The notes under the pieces were generated by a model. That model was not told the DNA's origin. It did no database searches and saw only the letters and a list, made by a program, of their open reading frames with translations. Of a stretch of 64,000 bases of DNA, positions 55,976-64,000 are shown piece by piece (within the stretch, counting starts at the first letter, position 1; each line of letters starts with the position of its first letter). Origin of the DNA: BOG-908 sp965199235 (GTDB lineage Bacteria > Pseudomonadota > Alphaproteobacteria > Acetobacterales > Acetobacteraceae). The position numbers were made by a program, and so were the translations under genes. The stretch is from the NCBI GenBank assembly GCA_965199235.1, contig CBDAQU010000002.1, positions 558,001-622,000 of the forward strand, written 5' to 3'.

Positions 55976-57541
55976 TTGAGCCGCAGGATCGCTGTCATCG
56001 GTGCCGGGCCTGGCGGCCTTGCCTCCGCCATGCTGCTCGCCCGCGCCGGCGCGGACGTCACCGTTTTCGAGCGCGCGCAGCATGTGGGCGGCCGGTCGGC
56101 AACAATAGAGGCCAATGCGGCGCCCGGCCGGTTTCGCTTCGACATGGGGCCTACCTTCTTCCTCTACCCGCGTGTGCTGGACGACATCTTTACGGCCTGC
56201 GGCAGGGAGATGGCACGCGAGATCGACCTGATACGACTGGATCCGCAATACGACCTGATTTTTGAGGCGGGCGGCCACATCAAGGCGACGCCCGACCTGC
56301 AGCGGATGATGGCCGAGGTGGCCAAGCTCGCGCCGCGGGATGCCGCCGCCCTGCCGCGCTTCATGGCAGACAACCGCCAGAAACTGGCGGCCTTCCGCCC
56401 CGTGCTGGAGGCGGCGTTCCACGGCATGCGCGATCTGGTGCGGCCGCACATGCTGAAGTCTCTGCCGATGATGCGCCCGTTGCGCACGGTGGATTCCGAC
56501 CTCTCCACCTATTTCCGCGACGAACGCGTGCGCCTGGCTTTCAGCTTTCAGAGCAAATACCTCGGGATGTCGCCGTATCGCTGTCCGAGCCTGTTCACCA
56601 TCCTGTCGTTCATGGAGTACGAGTTCGGCGTGTTTCATCCGCGCGGCGGCTGCGGCGCGGTGATGGAGACGCTGGCCCGTGTCGCGGGCGACCTCGGCGC
56701 CAATTTCAGGCTCGGCGAACCGGTGCAGGAGATCCTGTTCAACCGAAGGCGCGCGACCGGCGTGCGGACCGAAGCCGGAGAGGAAGCCTTCGACGCGATC
56801 GTGGTCAACGCCGATTTTGCCCATGCCATGCAGCATCTGGTGCCGGATAGGCTGCGCAGACGCTGGACGGACCGCAAGCTGGCTGAGAAGAAATTCTCCT
56901 GCTCCACCTTCATGCTCTATCTCGGGCTAGAAGGCATCGACGAGGAACTGGCGCACCACACGATCTATCTGAGCGCCGACTACAAGCGAAACATCGCCCA
57001 GATAGAGGCCGGGCGTGCACCGCCGACGGAGCCTTCATTCTACGTGCAGAACGCCTGCGTCACCGATCCCGGGCTGGCGCCGCCCGGCCATTCGACGCTT
57101 TACGTGCTCCTGCCGGTCGGCAACAAGACCGCTGAAGGGATCGACTGGGCGGCCGAGGCGCCGCGTCTGCGCGCCACCGCCCTGGACCGCCTCAAGCGGG
57201 TCGGCGTGAAGGACGTGGAAAGGCGCATACGCTTCGAGCGCATGATCACCCCGCATGACTGGGAACACGACCTTTCGATCTACCGCGGCGCCACCTTCAA
57301 CCTGGCGCACTCGCTGGACCAGATGCTGTGTTTCCGCCCACGCAACCGGTTCGAAGACCTGGACGGCGTCTACCTGGTCGGCGGCGGCACCCATCCAGGC
57401 AGCGGGCTGCCGGTGATCTTTGAGTCCGCCCGCATCACCAGCCGTCTGATGGCCGACGACCTCGGGCTGACAGGCCATTGGTCGGCAGGTTCCGAGATGG
57501 CGGCCCCCGACTACACTCCCGTTCTCGCCGAAGCATTGTAA
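55976..57541 (+). CDS. FAD-dependent CrtI/CrtN-family desaturase or oxidase, copy 1
   Basis: 521 residues from a TTG start, preceded by a GGAG. The FAD motif IAVIGAGPGGLASAMLLARA opens it and RFRFDMGPTFFLYPRVLDD is the CrtI family signature; the C-terminal part contains YLVGGGTHPGSGLPVIFESA. Members desaturate phytoene, diapophytoene or squalene, or oxidise the resulting carotenoid. The next gene starts 11 bases downstream and encodes a second member, so one may desaturate and the other oxidise the end group. Which does which is not decidable from sequence. Confidence 0.85.
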   Translation: MSRRIAVIGAGPGGLASAMLLARAGADVTVFERAQHVGGRSATIEANAAPGRFRFDMGPTFFLYPRVLDDIFTACGREMAREIDLIRLDPQYDLIFEAGGHIKATPDLQRMMAEVAKLAPRDAAALPRFMADNRQKLAAFRPVLEAAFHGMRDLVRPHMLKSLPMMRPLRTVDSDLSTYFRDERVRLAFSFQSKYLGMSPYRCPSLFTILSFMEYEFGVFHPRGGCGAVMETLARVAGDLGANFRLGEPVQEILFNRRRATGVRTEAGEEAFDAIVVNADFAHAMQHLVPDRLRRRWTDRKLAEKKFSCSTFMLYLGLEGIDEELAHHTIYLSADYKRNIAQIEAGRAPPTEPSFYVQNACVTDPGLAPPGHSTLYVLLPVGNKTAEGIDWAAEAPRLRATALDRLKRVGVKDVERRIRFERMITPHDWEHDLSIYRGATFNLAHSLDQMLCFRPRNRFEDLDGVYLVGGGTHPGSGLPVIFESARITSRLMADDLGLTGHWSAGSEMAAPDYTPVLAEAL

Positions 57542-57552
57542 GGAGCCGCGAC

Positions 57553-59106
57553 GTGCCAGACGGCCAGAACCTCTCCCTCCCCTCGCCACATCCTATCGCC
57601 ATCGTCGGCGGCGGGCTTGCGGGCCTTGCCGCTGCCTGCACGCTTGGCGCGCGCGGTCACAAGGTGGTGCTGTTCGAGAAGAACGACTGGCTCGGCGGCA
57701 AGGCGGCCGTGTTCGAGCAGGACGGCTACCGCTTCGACATGGGCCCGACGATCCTGACCGTGCCGCGCGTGCTGGACAGGATTTTTGCCGAAGCCGGCCG
57801 AAACACCCCAGAACTGCTCGATCTGCGGCGGCTCGATCCGCAATGGCGCTGCTTCTTCGAGGACGGTTCCGTCCTCGACCTCAAGCAGGACGTGGCCGAG
57901 ATGAAGCGGAGCCTTGCGGAATACGCGCCGGGCACGGAAGCCGGCTACGAAGATTTCATGTCGATGTCGGCCAAGCTCCACGAAGTGAGCGAGAAATTCT
58001 TCTTCTGGCGTTCGGTCGAGGATGTTCGAGACACGCTGGATTTCAAGAAGAATCTTGATCTCGCCACACTAAAGGACGTGTTGAGCCTGCGCATGGGCAC
58101 CACAGTCGCGGGACAGATACGCCGCCGGGTCAAGGACGGCCGGGTCGCGCAGATGCTTGACCATTTCGTGCAGTATGTCGGCTCCTCGCCCTACGGCTCG
58201 CCGGCCGTGCTGTGCAGCATCGCGCACATGCAGACCAATGACGGCGTCTGGTATCCTATGGGCGGCACGCGCGCGGTGCCGGTCGCCCTGGAAAAGCTCG
58301 CGCGCGAGCTGGGCGTGGAGATCCACACGGGCACCGGCGTCTCGCGGATCCTGTCGGAGAACGGCCGCGTGAGCGAGGTCGAGACCGACGGCGGCGACCG
58401 CATCCGCGTGGCCGCCGTGGTGTCCAACATGGACAGCGTGCGCACCTATCGCGAGCTGGTCGGTGGACAGCCGGCGAAAAGCTTTGCCAAGCGCTGGAAC
58501 CGCGAGCCCGCCTGTTCGGGCGTCGTCCTGTATCTCGGCCTGGACCGCGCCTACGAGCACCTGGCGCACCACGACTTCGTTTTCTCCCGTGATCCCGAGG
58601 AGGAATTCGACTACATCTACAACCGTGGCGAGCCGGCGCCCGACCCCACCTGCTACATCGCCGCGCCTTCCCGCACGGAGCCAGGTGTCGCGCCGCCCGG
58701 CGGGGAGGCGCTCTACATCCTGGTGCACACCCCCTATTTGCGGCCGCATCATGACTGGACGAAGATGCTGCCCGACTATCGCCGGGTGATCCTCGACAAG
58801 CTCGCGCGCACTGCCGGCCTGACCGGCCTTGAGTCCCGCATAAAGGTGGAGCGCGTGCTCACGCCGCAGGACATCAACGACCGCTACAGCGTGCTCGACG
58901 GGGCAATCTACGGCCTGGCCAGCCACGGCCGCATGTTCGGCGCGTTTAAGCCGGGGAACCGGTCGCGTGACCTGGCGGGGCTGTATCTGGCCGGCGGCGC
59001 GGCACACCCAGGGCCAGGCATGCCGATGGTGCTGATGTCGGGCTGGATCGCCGGCGACACGGTCGATCAGGACATCGCAGCATCCGCACTTGCCCAAACT
59101 GCCTAA
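57553..59106 (+). CDS. FAD-dependent CrtI/CrtN-family desaturase, copy 2
   Basis: About 517 residues from a GTG with AAGGAG upstream. Motifs: IAIVGGGLAGLAAACTLGAR, RFDMGPTILTVPRVLDRIF, then HTPYLRPHHDWTKMLPDYRR and YLAGGAAHPGPGMPMVLMSG at the end, all standard for the carotenoid desaturase group. It is only moderately like copy 1, so the pair is an old duplication rather than a recent one. It should act at the membrane on a polyene chain. The acyltransferase start lies inside its last codons. Confidence 0.87.
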   Translation: MPDGQNLSLPSPHPIAIVGGGLAGLAAACTLGARGHKVVLFEKNDWLGGKAAVFEQDGYRFDMGPTILTVPRVLDRIFAEAGRNTPELLDLRRLDPQWRCFFEDGSVLDLKQDVAEMKRSLAEYAPGTEAGYEDFMSMSAKLHEVSEKFFFWRSVEDVRDTLDFKKNLDLATLKDVLSLRMGTTVAGQIRRRVKDGRVAQMLDHFVQYVGSSPYGSPAVLCSIAHMQTNDGVWYPMGGTRAVPVALEKLARELGVEIHTGTGVSRILSENGRVSEVETDGGDRIRVAAVVSNMDSVRTYRELVGGQPAKSFAKRWNREPACSGVVLYLGLDRAYEHLAHHDFVFSRDPEEEFDYIYNRGEPAPDPTCYIAAPSRTEPGVAPPGGEALYILVHTPYLRPHHDWTKMLPDYRRVILDKLARTAGLTGLESRIKVERVLTPQDINDRYSVLDGAIYGLASHGRMFGAFKPGNRSRDLAGLYLAGGAAHPGPGMPMVLMSGWIAGDTVDQDIAASALAQTA

Positions 59107-59911
59107 ATCCGGGCCTGCGGATACGCGTCCGGCGGTGACCCCGCTGGAAGCGTATTCCCCGTTCCTCATCGGCGCGTTCCGGCTTTACCTGCGCTGGTAC
59201 GTCTGGCACCGCTTCCACGCCGTCCGGCTGTCGCGCAGCAGCATCCTGCCCGTCGATCCGAGCCGGCCGGTGGTGATCTACTGCAATCATCCTTCCTGGT
59301 GGGACCCGGCGCTGTTCGTGCTGGTGCTGCCGAAGGTGGCGCCCGGCCGGCGCGGCTTCGCGCCGATGGACGGGGCCGAGCTCGAGCGTTACGGGCTGTT
59401 CCGTCGCATGGGCATCTTTGGGATCGACGTTCACGCCAACCGCGGCGCGGTGGCCTTTCTGCGCGTCTCCAGGAGCATTCTTCAGCAGCCCGGAACCTGC
59501 CTGTGCATCACCGCCGAGGGCGCCTTTACCGACCCGCGCCTGCGGCCGGTGCGGCTGCGGCCGGGGCTGGCGCATCTGGCGCGCGCCTGCCCCAACGCCG
59601 TGTTCCTGCCGGTCGCCCTAGAGTATTGTTTCTGGAACGAAAGCAAGCCGGAAGCGCTGATGCGTTTCGGCGCGCCCGTCCGTCCCGCCGGGGATGGTGG
59701 CCTGGCTGCCTGGCAAACCGCCCTGGAGGCGGGGCTGACCGACACGATGGACGTGCTGGCGGCCGAATCGGCGACACGGACCGTGACTGCCTTCGCCACC
59801 CTGTTCGGCGGCACGGCCGGCGTGGGCGGCATCTACGATGTTTGGCGACGGGCGCGCGCGGCCACCGGTGGGCAGCCGTTCAGGGCCAGCCATCAGCCGG
59901 AACGCCAGTGA
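59090..59911 (+). CDS. PlsC-type acyltransferase
   Basis: 273 residues, TTG start overlapping the desaturase 3' end. The HX4D motif is YCNHPSWWDP and the second motif is TAEGAFTDPRLRP. The family transfers an acyl group from acyl-ACP or CoA to a lipid or sugar hydroxyl. Beside desaturases and a glycosyltransferase it resembles CrtO-like enzymes that esterify glycosylated carotenoids. Plain phosphatidic-acid synthesis is less likely in this context but cannot be excluded. Confidence 0.82.
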   Translation: MPKLPKSGPADTRPAVTPLEAYSPFLIGAFRLYLRWYVWHRFHAVRLSRSSILPVDPSRPVVIYCNHPSWWDPALFVLVLPKVAPGRRGFAPMDGAELERYGLFRRMGIFGIDVHANRGAVAFLRVSRSILQQPGTCLCITAEGAFTDPRLRPVRLRPGLAHLARACPNAVFLPVALEYCFWNESKPEALMRFGAPVRPAGDGGLAAWQTALEAGLTDTMDVLAAESATRTVTAFATLFGGTAGVGGIYDVWRRARAATGGQPFRASHQPERQ

Positions 59912-61014
59912 CCGCGCTCTGGACCGCCGCAAGCTGGGCCTCGCTCGGCCTCGCCGCGTTGCCGCTCTGCCTGTCGCTGGACAATCTGCGCCGCTATCGC
60001 ACGCCGGCGCCCGAAGCGGGCCGCGTGGGGGTGTCGGTGCTGATCCCTGCCCGCAACGAGGCGGCAAACATCGGGGAGGCGGTCGCCTGCGTCCTGGCCA
60101 GCCGCGACGTGGATGTGGAGCTGATCGTGCTGGACGACGGCTCCACGGACGCAACGCCGGCGATCCTGGCGGGGATTGCGGACCCTCGCCTGCGTGTTGC
60201 GACAGGCGCAGGCCTGCCGCCCGGGTGGTCCGGCAAGCAGCACGCCTGCGCCGCGCTGGCCCGGCTGGCGACGCACGGGCTGATGGTGTTCGTCGACGCG
60301 GACGTGCGGCTGGCGCCGGACGCGCTGACCAGGATGGCAGGCTTCATGCAGCGCCACGATGTCGCCCTGGCAAGCGGCTTTCCCCGGCAGATCACGCGCA
60401 GCTGGTCCGAAATCCTGCTGCTGCCGCTGATCCATTTCCTGCTGCTGGGCTACCTGCCGCTGGTGCAGATGCAGCGCTCGGCCGCACCCGGCCTCGGCGC
60501 AGGATGCGGCCAGCTGTTCATCGCGCGCGCCGATGCATACAGGCGCGCCGGCGGCCACGCAGCCATTCGCGCCTCTCTGCATGATGGCCTGACCCTGCCA
60601 CGCGCGTTCCGGACCGCCGGCCTGATGACCGGGCTGTTCGATGCCAGCCGTTTCGCCACCTGCCGGATGTACACCGATGCGGCGGGCGTTTGGGAGGGAT
60701 TGACCAAGAACGCGACCGAGGGAATGGCGAAACCGGCGGCCCTGCCCGTATGGACGCTGATCCTGGGCGGCGGCTCGGTGCTGCCCGCCATCCTGCTGCT
60801 GCTGCACCCGACTCTGGTCCCGGCGCTGGCATGCGCCTGCTTTCTGGCACTCCGCCTCACGCTCGCCTGGCGGTTCCGTCAGAGTTTGCTGAGCGCGCTG
60901 CTGCATCCTCTGGGAATTGCGGCACTTCTGGCTCTGCAATGGGCGGCCTTGCTGCGCGCCGCCGCCGGACGTCCTGCGACCTGGCGCGGCCGAGCCTATA
61001 CGGCCCAGGGCTGA
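59908..61014 (+). CDS. membrane glycosyltransferase, family 2 (CrtQ-like)
   Basis: About 368 residues from a GTG overlapping the acyltransferase stop. N-terminal anchor (AASWASLGLAALPLCL), GT2 domain with VSVLIPARNEAANIGEAV, VLDDGSTDATPAIL and the acidic VFVDADVRLAPDAL, and a C-terminal region with membrane helices. The layout matches the glycosyltransferases of C30 carotenoid operons that glycosylate diaponeurosporenoate-type acids. Placement after two desaturases and an acyltransferase supports this, but acceptor identity is inferred. Confidence 0.83.
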   Translation: MTALWTAASWASLGLAALPLCLSLDNLRRYRTPAPEAGRVGVSVLIPARNEAANIGEAVACVLASRDVDVELIVLDDGSTDATPAILAGIADPRLRVATGAGLPPGWSGKQHACAALARLATHGLMVFVDADVRLAPDALTRMAGFMQRHDVALASGFPRQITRSWSEILLLPLIHFLLLGYLPLVQMQRSAAPGLGAGCGQLFIARADAYRRAGGHAAIRASLHDGLTLPRAFRTAGLMTGLFDASRFATCRMYTDAAGVWEGLTKNATEGMAKPAALPVWTLILGGGSVLPAILLLLHPTLVPALACACFLALRLTLAWRFRQSLLSALLHPLGIAALLALQWAALLRAAAGRPATWRGRAYTAQG

Positions 61015-61427
61015 TGCGTGCCGGGGCAGCCGGGCTGGCGCTGCTGCTAAGCGCGCACGCGCATGCAGCCACGGTTCTGGTGACCGTATCGAACGTGCGC
61101 AACGACCACGGACAGGTGCTCGTCGCGATCTGTACCAAGGCCGACTTCCTGCGGCCGCATTGTCCATGGCGCGGCCGGTCGCCCGCCGCCGCCGGCGCCG
61201 TTCTGGTTCGGGTCGACAACGTGCCGCCCGGCATCTACGCCGCCGAGGCGTTCCACGACGAGAACGCGGACGGCGTGCTGGACCGCAACATTCTCGGGCT
61301 TCCGAAGGAGGCGATGGGTTTTTCCAACGACGCGCCGATGCACCTCGGGCCGCCGCACTTCGATGCGGCCGCCTTTAGGGTCGGCCAGACCGACGCAGCC
61401 ATCCGCTTCGCCCTGCGCTACTTCTAA
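61014..61427 (+). CDS. DUF2141 family secreted protein
   Basis: About 137 residues: signal peptide (AGAAGLALLLSAHAHA) then a beta-rich domain, VLVTVSNVRNDHGQVLVAIC ... YAAEAFHDENADGVLDRNIL ... GFSNDAP, typical of DUF2141. The ATG shares a base with the transferase stop (TGATG). Such proteins often close carotenoid or surface-lipid operons, and their activity is unknown. The six-gene reading suggests the product may help place or carry the lipid at the cell surface. Confidence 0.8.
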   Translation: MRAGAAGLALLLSAHAHAATVLVTVSNVRNDHGQVLVAICTKADFLRPHCPWRGRSPAAAGAVLVRVDNVPPGIYAAEAFHDENADGVLDRNILGLPKEAMGFSNDAPMHLGPPHFDAAAFRVGQTDAAIRFALRYF

Positions 61428-61448
61428 CCGATCGGCCCACCCAAACCG

Positions 61449-61531
61449 AAGGCAAAAAACCTCCGTCCGGCTGTCGCGAATCAAATGAACAGAGGTTTTT
61501 GGTGCTTTTTGCAAAAAGGACTGCTTGCCTT
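61449..61531. repeat. palindromic element, family E, copy 2
   Basis: A shorter, inverted relative of the 33.4 kb element. It starts AAGGC, has the stem AAAAACCTCCGT/ACAGAGGTTTTT, the palindrome CTTTTTGCAAAAAG (61505-61518) and ends CTTGCCTT; the second palindrome is missing. The conserved loop, GGCTGTCGCGA here, matches the complement at 33.47 kb. It sits between the converging DUF2141 and sulfotransferase genes and could serve as a two-way terminator. Confidence 0.78.
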
Positions 61532-61609
61532 CCATGTTTCGACCGGAGGGCGTCCCGCTTTGCCTCTCCGCAGTGTGGACGCGGCTGCACAGCTCGCTTT
61601 GTCGCAATC

Positions 61610-62398
61610 TCAGACGCTTGAGGCGTCCGACCCAAGATTGCCGTGAGCGGAGCAGCGGCGCCGCGCTTGCTCATAGATGTTCTGCTCGACGGCCAGCACT
61701 GGGCCGGTGTCGGGCGCCTGCGCAAGCGCTCGGTATTGGGCGCGCATCCCGTCGATCTCAGCCCCACCGGCAGCCGAGCCGGGTGCCGCGTTGAGGCGCA
61801 GGGCGGGCGGCGCACGCCTGCCGCCTGTCAGCGCGGTCAACAACGCGTCCACGCGGTCGAGGCAGCCGACAAAGTCTATCCGGTCAAGCAGCGCGAGCAT
61901 TGCCGGCACGCGGCTGAAGAAACTCTCATGATCGGTGACCGAGGTGCTCGATTGCGGAACGTCCAGCGAAATTGCCTGGAATGCCATCATCTTCCAGTTG
62001 GTCCTGTAGAACTCGGCGAACTCCTGCGTCATCGCCGCCTCGTGCAGCACCTGGTCCGGCTCGCGCCGCAGGTACAGGTAGTTGGATATCGCGTGATCCT
62101 CCGGACGGCGCAGGACCGTCACCAGCCTGGCGCCCGCCATGTACGGCAACGTCGCATGCTCGCAATGCCCGTGCACGAAGCACCCGCGTGCGATGTCGTC
62201 CGCATGCCTGGTCAGCAGCGAGACAGAGATGCGGCCGTTATCGGTCAGGCACCGCTCCGGCCGGTAATGCGCGCTCAACGCCTGGGCGACCGTGGTGCCG
62301 CCGGTCTTGGGGATGTGCAGGAACACCAGGGGACCGAGCCCTGCCCGCCGGCCAAGCGCGCGGCCCACGCGCAGCCTGACTGCCGCGGCAAGGCTCAC
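61610..62398 (-). CDS. sulfotransferase-family protein
   Basis: About 262 residues from a GTG overlapping the transporter stop. The PAPS-binding motif FLHIPKTGGTTVAQAL near residue 22 is characteristic of sulfotransferase family 2-type enzymes, and TVLRRPEDHAISNYLYLR matches the 3'-phosphate-binding motif. It would move sulfate from PAPS to a sugar or small acceptor. The window's cys genes supply reduced sulfur, not PAPS, so the link to them is loose. A role in modifying surface polysaccharide is plausible but unproven. Confidence 0.82.
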   Translation of the reverse strand: MSLAAAVRLRVGRALGRRAGLGPLVFLHIPKTGGTTVAQALSAHYRPERCLTDNGRISVSLLTRHADDIARGCFVHGHCEHATLPYMAGARLVTVLRRPEDHAISNYLYLRREPDQVLHEAAMTQEFAEFYRTNWKMMAFQAISLDVPQSSTSVTDHESFFSRVPAMLALLDRIDFVGCLDRVDALLTALTGGRRAPPALRLNAAPGSAAGGAEIDGMRAQYRALAQAPDTGPVLAVEQNIYEQARRRCSAHGNLGSDASSV

Positions 62399-63813
62399 TG
62401 TGCTGCGACCGGCGCCGGCTGGTTCAGCATGGGGTTCAGCACGCGGCTGAGGGCGAAGATGCCGAGCGCCGCGCATGTGGCGATGCCGGAGATCATGCCG
62501 AAAAACGCAGCCTTGCCCATGCCGCTCCAGAACGACGCGAGATAGCCGGACAGGTAGAAGCCGATCGACAGCGACAAGAAGTTCACTGCCATCATCACAG
62601 ACAGGTATTTCGCCGGCGCCGTCCTGCTGAACAGCGACAGCCCGACCGGCGAGAGGTAAAGCTCGCCCACCGTCTGCAACGCCAGCGCGGCGACCAGCCA
62701 CAGGACGCTGGCGCGCCCTCCATGATCGATGCCGACGGACGGCAGGATCAGCAGCCCGAAGCAGGCCGCCGTCAGCGTGCATCCGACGGCCATCTTGGTG
62801 ACCGGAGCGGGTTCGCGCGCGCGTCTGGACTGCCAGGCCCAGAACGCGATGACGGCAGGCGTCAGCGTGAAGATGAAAAAGGGATTGAACGACTGCACGT
62901 CCTCCGGCCGGAACGATGCGAAGCCGACTGAAAGGTCGGTGTTGTCCTGCGCCATCAGCGCGATGGTGCTGTATTGCTGGCCGTAGCACGCCCAGAAGAA
63001 GATGTTGCAGAATGCCACCATGAACAGGGCGCCGACGGTGCGCCGCTCCGCCCGAGTCAGTTTCGCGGTGATGCGCGCGCCTGGCTGGCGGCGGGAAAGC
63101 TCGGCGGCGCGGCGGCGTGCGCGCGCGTCGGGCGGCAGCCAGCGCAAGCCGATCAGGAACACGCACAGGCCGATCAGCATGCCCGCACCGGCGGCAGAAA
63201 AACCGTACTGCCAGCGCGGCGGCTGGCCGGGCGGAGCATGGCCCAGGCGGCCGCAGACGATCGGTGCGATCAGGGCGCCGATGTTGATACCGACGTAGAA
63301 GATCGAATAGGCGCTGTCGATCCGTGAATCGCCAGGCTCGTAAAGCCCGCCGACCTGGGTCGCGATGTTCGGCTTGAACAGTCCCACGCCGAGCACGAAG
63401 ACCAGCAGCCCCACGAAGAACAGAGCCGGGTCGGCCAGCATGAATTCGCCCGCCGCCATGGTGATCGCACCGATGACGACCGAGCGCGTCTGGCCGAGCA
63501 CCCGGTCGGCCAGCGCGCCGCCGCCGAGTCCGGCAAGGTAGGTGGCAGCCGAAAACGTGCCGAAGACGAGTGCCGCCAGCGGTTGCGGTCCGAGCGGGCC
63601 GTAGATGCCTTCCAGCACCGATCTGACGGTGGCGTAGCCGAGGACGCCCCGCGAACGTCCGCCCACGAACAGGAAATCGACCATGTAGTAGGTCGCCAGT
63701 GCGGAGTTGCCGTAGTAGCAGAACCGCTCCCATAATTCGGTGCTGAACAACACCGACAGGCCGGCAGGATGGCCTAAGAAAGTCCCAGAGCGTCGCATCG
63801 TCATGTCCTGCAT
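62395..63813 (-). CDS. POT/PTR-family proton-dependent peptide transporter
   Basis: About 472 residues with 12-14 membrane helices. The proton-coupling signature ExxERFxYY is intact in STELWERFCYYG near the start. FGTFSAATYLAGLGGGALAD and GLFKPNIATQVGGLY are the next family motifs. It imports di- and tripeptides across the inner membrane. An ATG at 63813 gives a typical short N-terminus; upstream in-frame sequence is unlike the family. The stop overlaps the sulfotransferase start. Together with the secreted glutamic peptidase at 43 kb it could support peptide scavenging. Confidence 0.9.
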   Translation of the reverse strand: MQDMTMRRSGTFLGHPAGLSVLFSTELWERFCYYGNSALATYYMVDFLFVGGRSRGVLGYATVRSVLEGIYGPLGPQPLAALVFGTFSAATYLAGLGGGALADRVLGQTRSVVIGAITMAAGEFMLADPALFFVGLLVFVLGVGLFKPNIATQVGGLYEPGDSRIDSAYSIFYVGINIGALIAPIVCGRLGHAPPGQPPRWQYGFSAAGAGMLIGLCVFLIGLRWLPPDARARRRAAELSRRQPGARITAKLTRAERRTVGALFMVAFCNIFFWACYGQQYSTIALMAQDNTDLSVGFASFRPEDVQSFNPFFIFTLTPAVIAFWAWQSRRAREPAPVTKMAVGCTLTAACFGLLILPSVGIDHGGRASVLWLVAALALQTVGELYLSPVGLSLFSRTAPAKYLSVMMAVNFLSLSIGFYLSGYLASFWSGMGKAAFFGMISGIATCAALGIFALSRVLNPMLNQPAPVAAQ

Positions 63814-64000
63814 GGACACACACAAACCGGCTGAGGACAAACAGGCAAGAGGCGCGCGAGCCGACAGGCTGGATGTGGTCGATGGGAACGTTGTTCCCGT
63901 TCGGGCGAGACGAACCGCGATGGTCAGTCGTAGGATTGACGTCGTAAGCAAGACAGGGTGGCAGCAACGGCCCGCTCCGTCAGTCCTTGATGTCAGCCGC
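63814..64000. other. non-coding edge upstream of the peptide transporter
   Basis: The last 187 bases contain no frame I can support. A short AC-rich stretch (about 63815-63850) lies just upstream of the transporter start and probably belongs to its leader. No promoter could be assigned. Confidence 0.4.

Overview
The window is a stretch of GC-rich bacterial chromosome. About 57 protein genes are supported; no rRNA, tRNA, CRISPR array or intact insertion sequence was seen. The gene set suggests an alphaproteobacterium, most likely of the Acetobacteraceae/Rhodospirillales type. The pointers are a class I PHA synthase, a Tat-exported glucose-fructose-oxidoreductase-like enzyme, a glutamic (G1) peptidase, paired CrtI-family desaturases and RIME-like intergenic mosaic repeats. 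This placement is inference; no marker gene in the window settles it.

Layout. (1) 0.3-8.7 kb: an exopolysaccharide locus with three glycosyltransferases, a Wzx-type flippase, a GH16 glycanase, a short Wza-type export lipoprotein and an outer-membrane beta-barrel. (2) 9-14.8 kb: a rightward envelope/metabolism run with a proline-rich membrane protein, an OmpA-like protein, a Sel1 protein, a DUF885 hydrolase, glucokinase and a LolA-like lipoprotein. (3) 14.9-27.5 kb: two inverted paralogous DcaP-like porins around an OmpR-type two-component system, then a tripartite RND efflux pump and a CopD-like membrane protein. (4) 27.8-30.1 kb: a stand-alone AceE/transketolase-like E1 enzyme. (5) 30.3-33.8 kb: a visibly less GC-rich, repeat-bordered segment carrying a GAF-GGDEF-EAL protein and a BLUF photoreceptor. 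(6) 33.8-43 kb: htpG, homoserine dehydrogenase with an AlaC-like aminotransferase, a proline-rich OmpA-like lipoprotein, phaC and a degenerate GGDEF-EAL protein. (7) 43-45.5 kb: the glutamic peptidase and the GFOR-like oxidoreductase. (8) 45.6-53.7 kb: sulfur assimilation (cysG, cysK, an Rrf2 regulator, cysI) interleaved with an alcohol dehydrogenase, a thioesterase, a metallo-beta-lactamase-fold hydrolase and HU. (9) 53.9-63.8 kb: a large glycosyltransferase, then a tight six-gene operon (two CrtI-like desaturases, acyltransferase, glycosyltransferase, DUF2141 protein at its end) that looks like an acyl-glycosyl-carotenoid pathway, then a sulfotransferase and a POT peptide transporter.

The gene-poor gaps are largely filled by two dispersed repeat families. 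One is a mosaic of four hairpin modules (copies near 3.5, 5.3, 5.5, 27.7, 30.3-30.7 and 52.5 kb). The other is a roughly 80-120 bp palindromic element (33.4 and 61.4 kb). At three loci the TAG stop codon of the upstream gene coincides with the CTAG edge of a mosaic repeat. The most distinctive biology is the BLUF plus GAF-GGDEF-EAL pair, the porin duplication bracketing a sensor system, the bacterial glutamic peptidase and the putative carotenoid-glycolipid operon.
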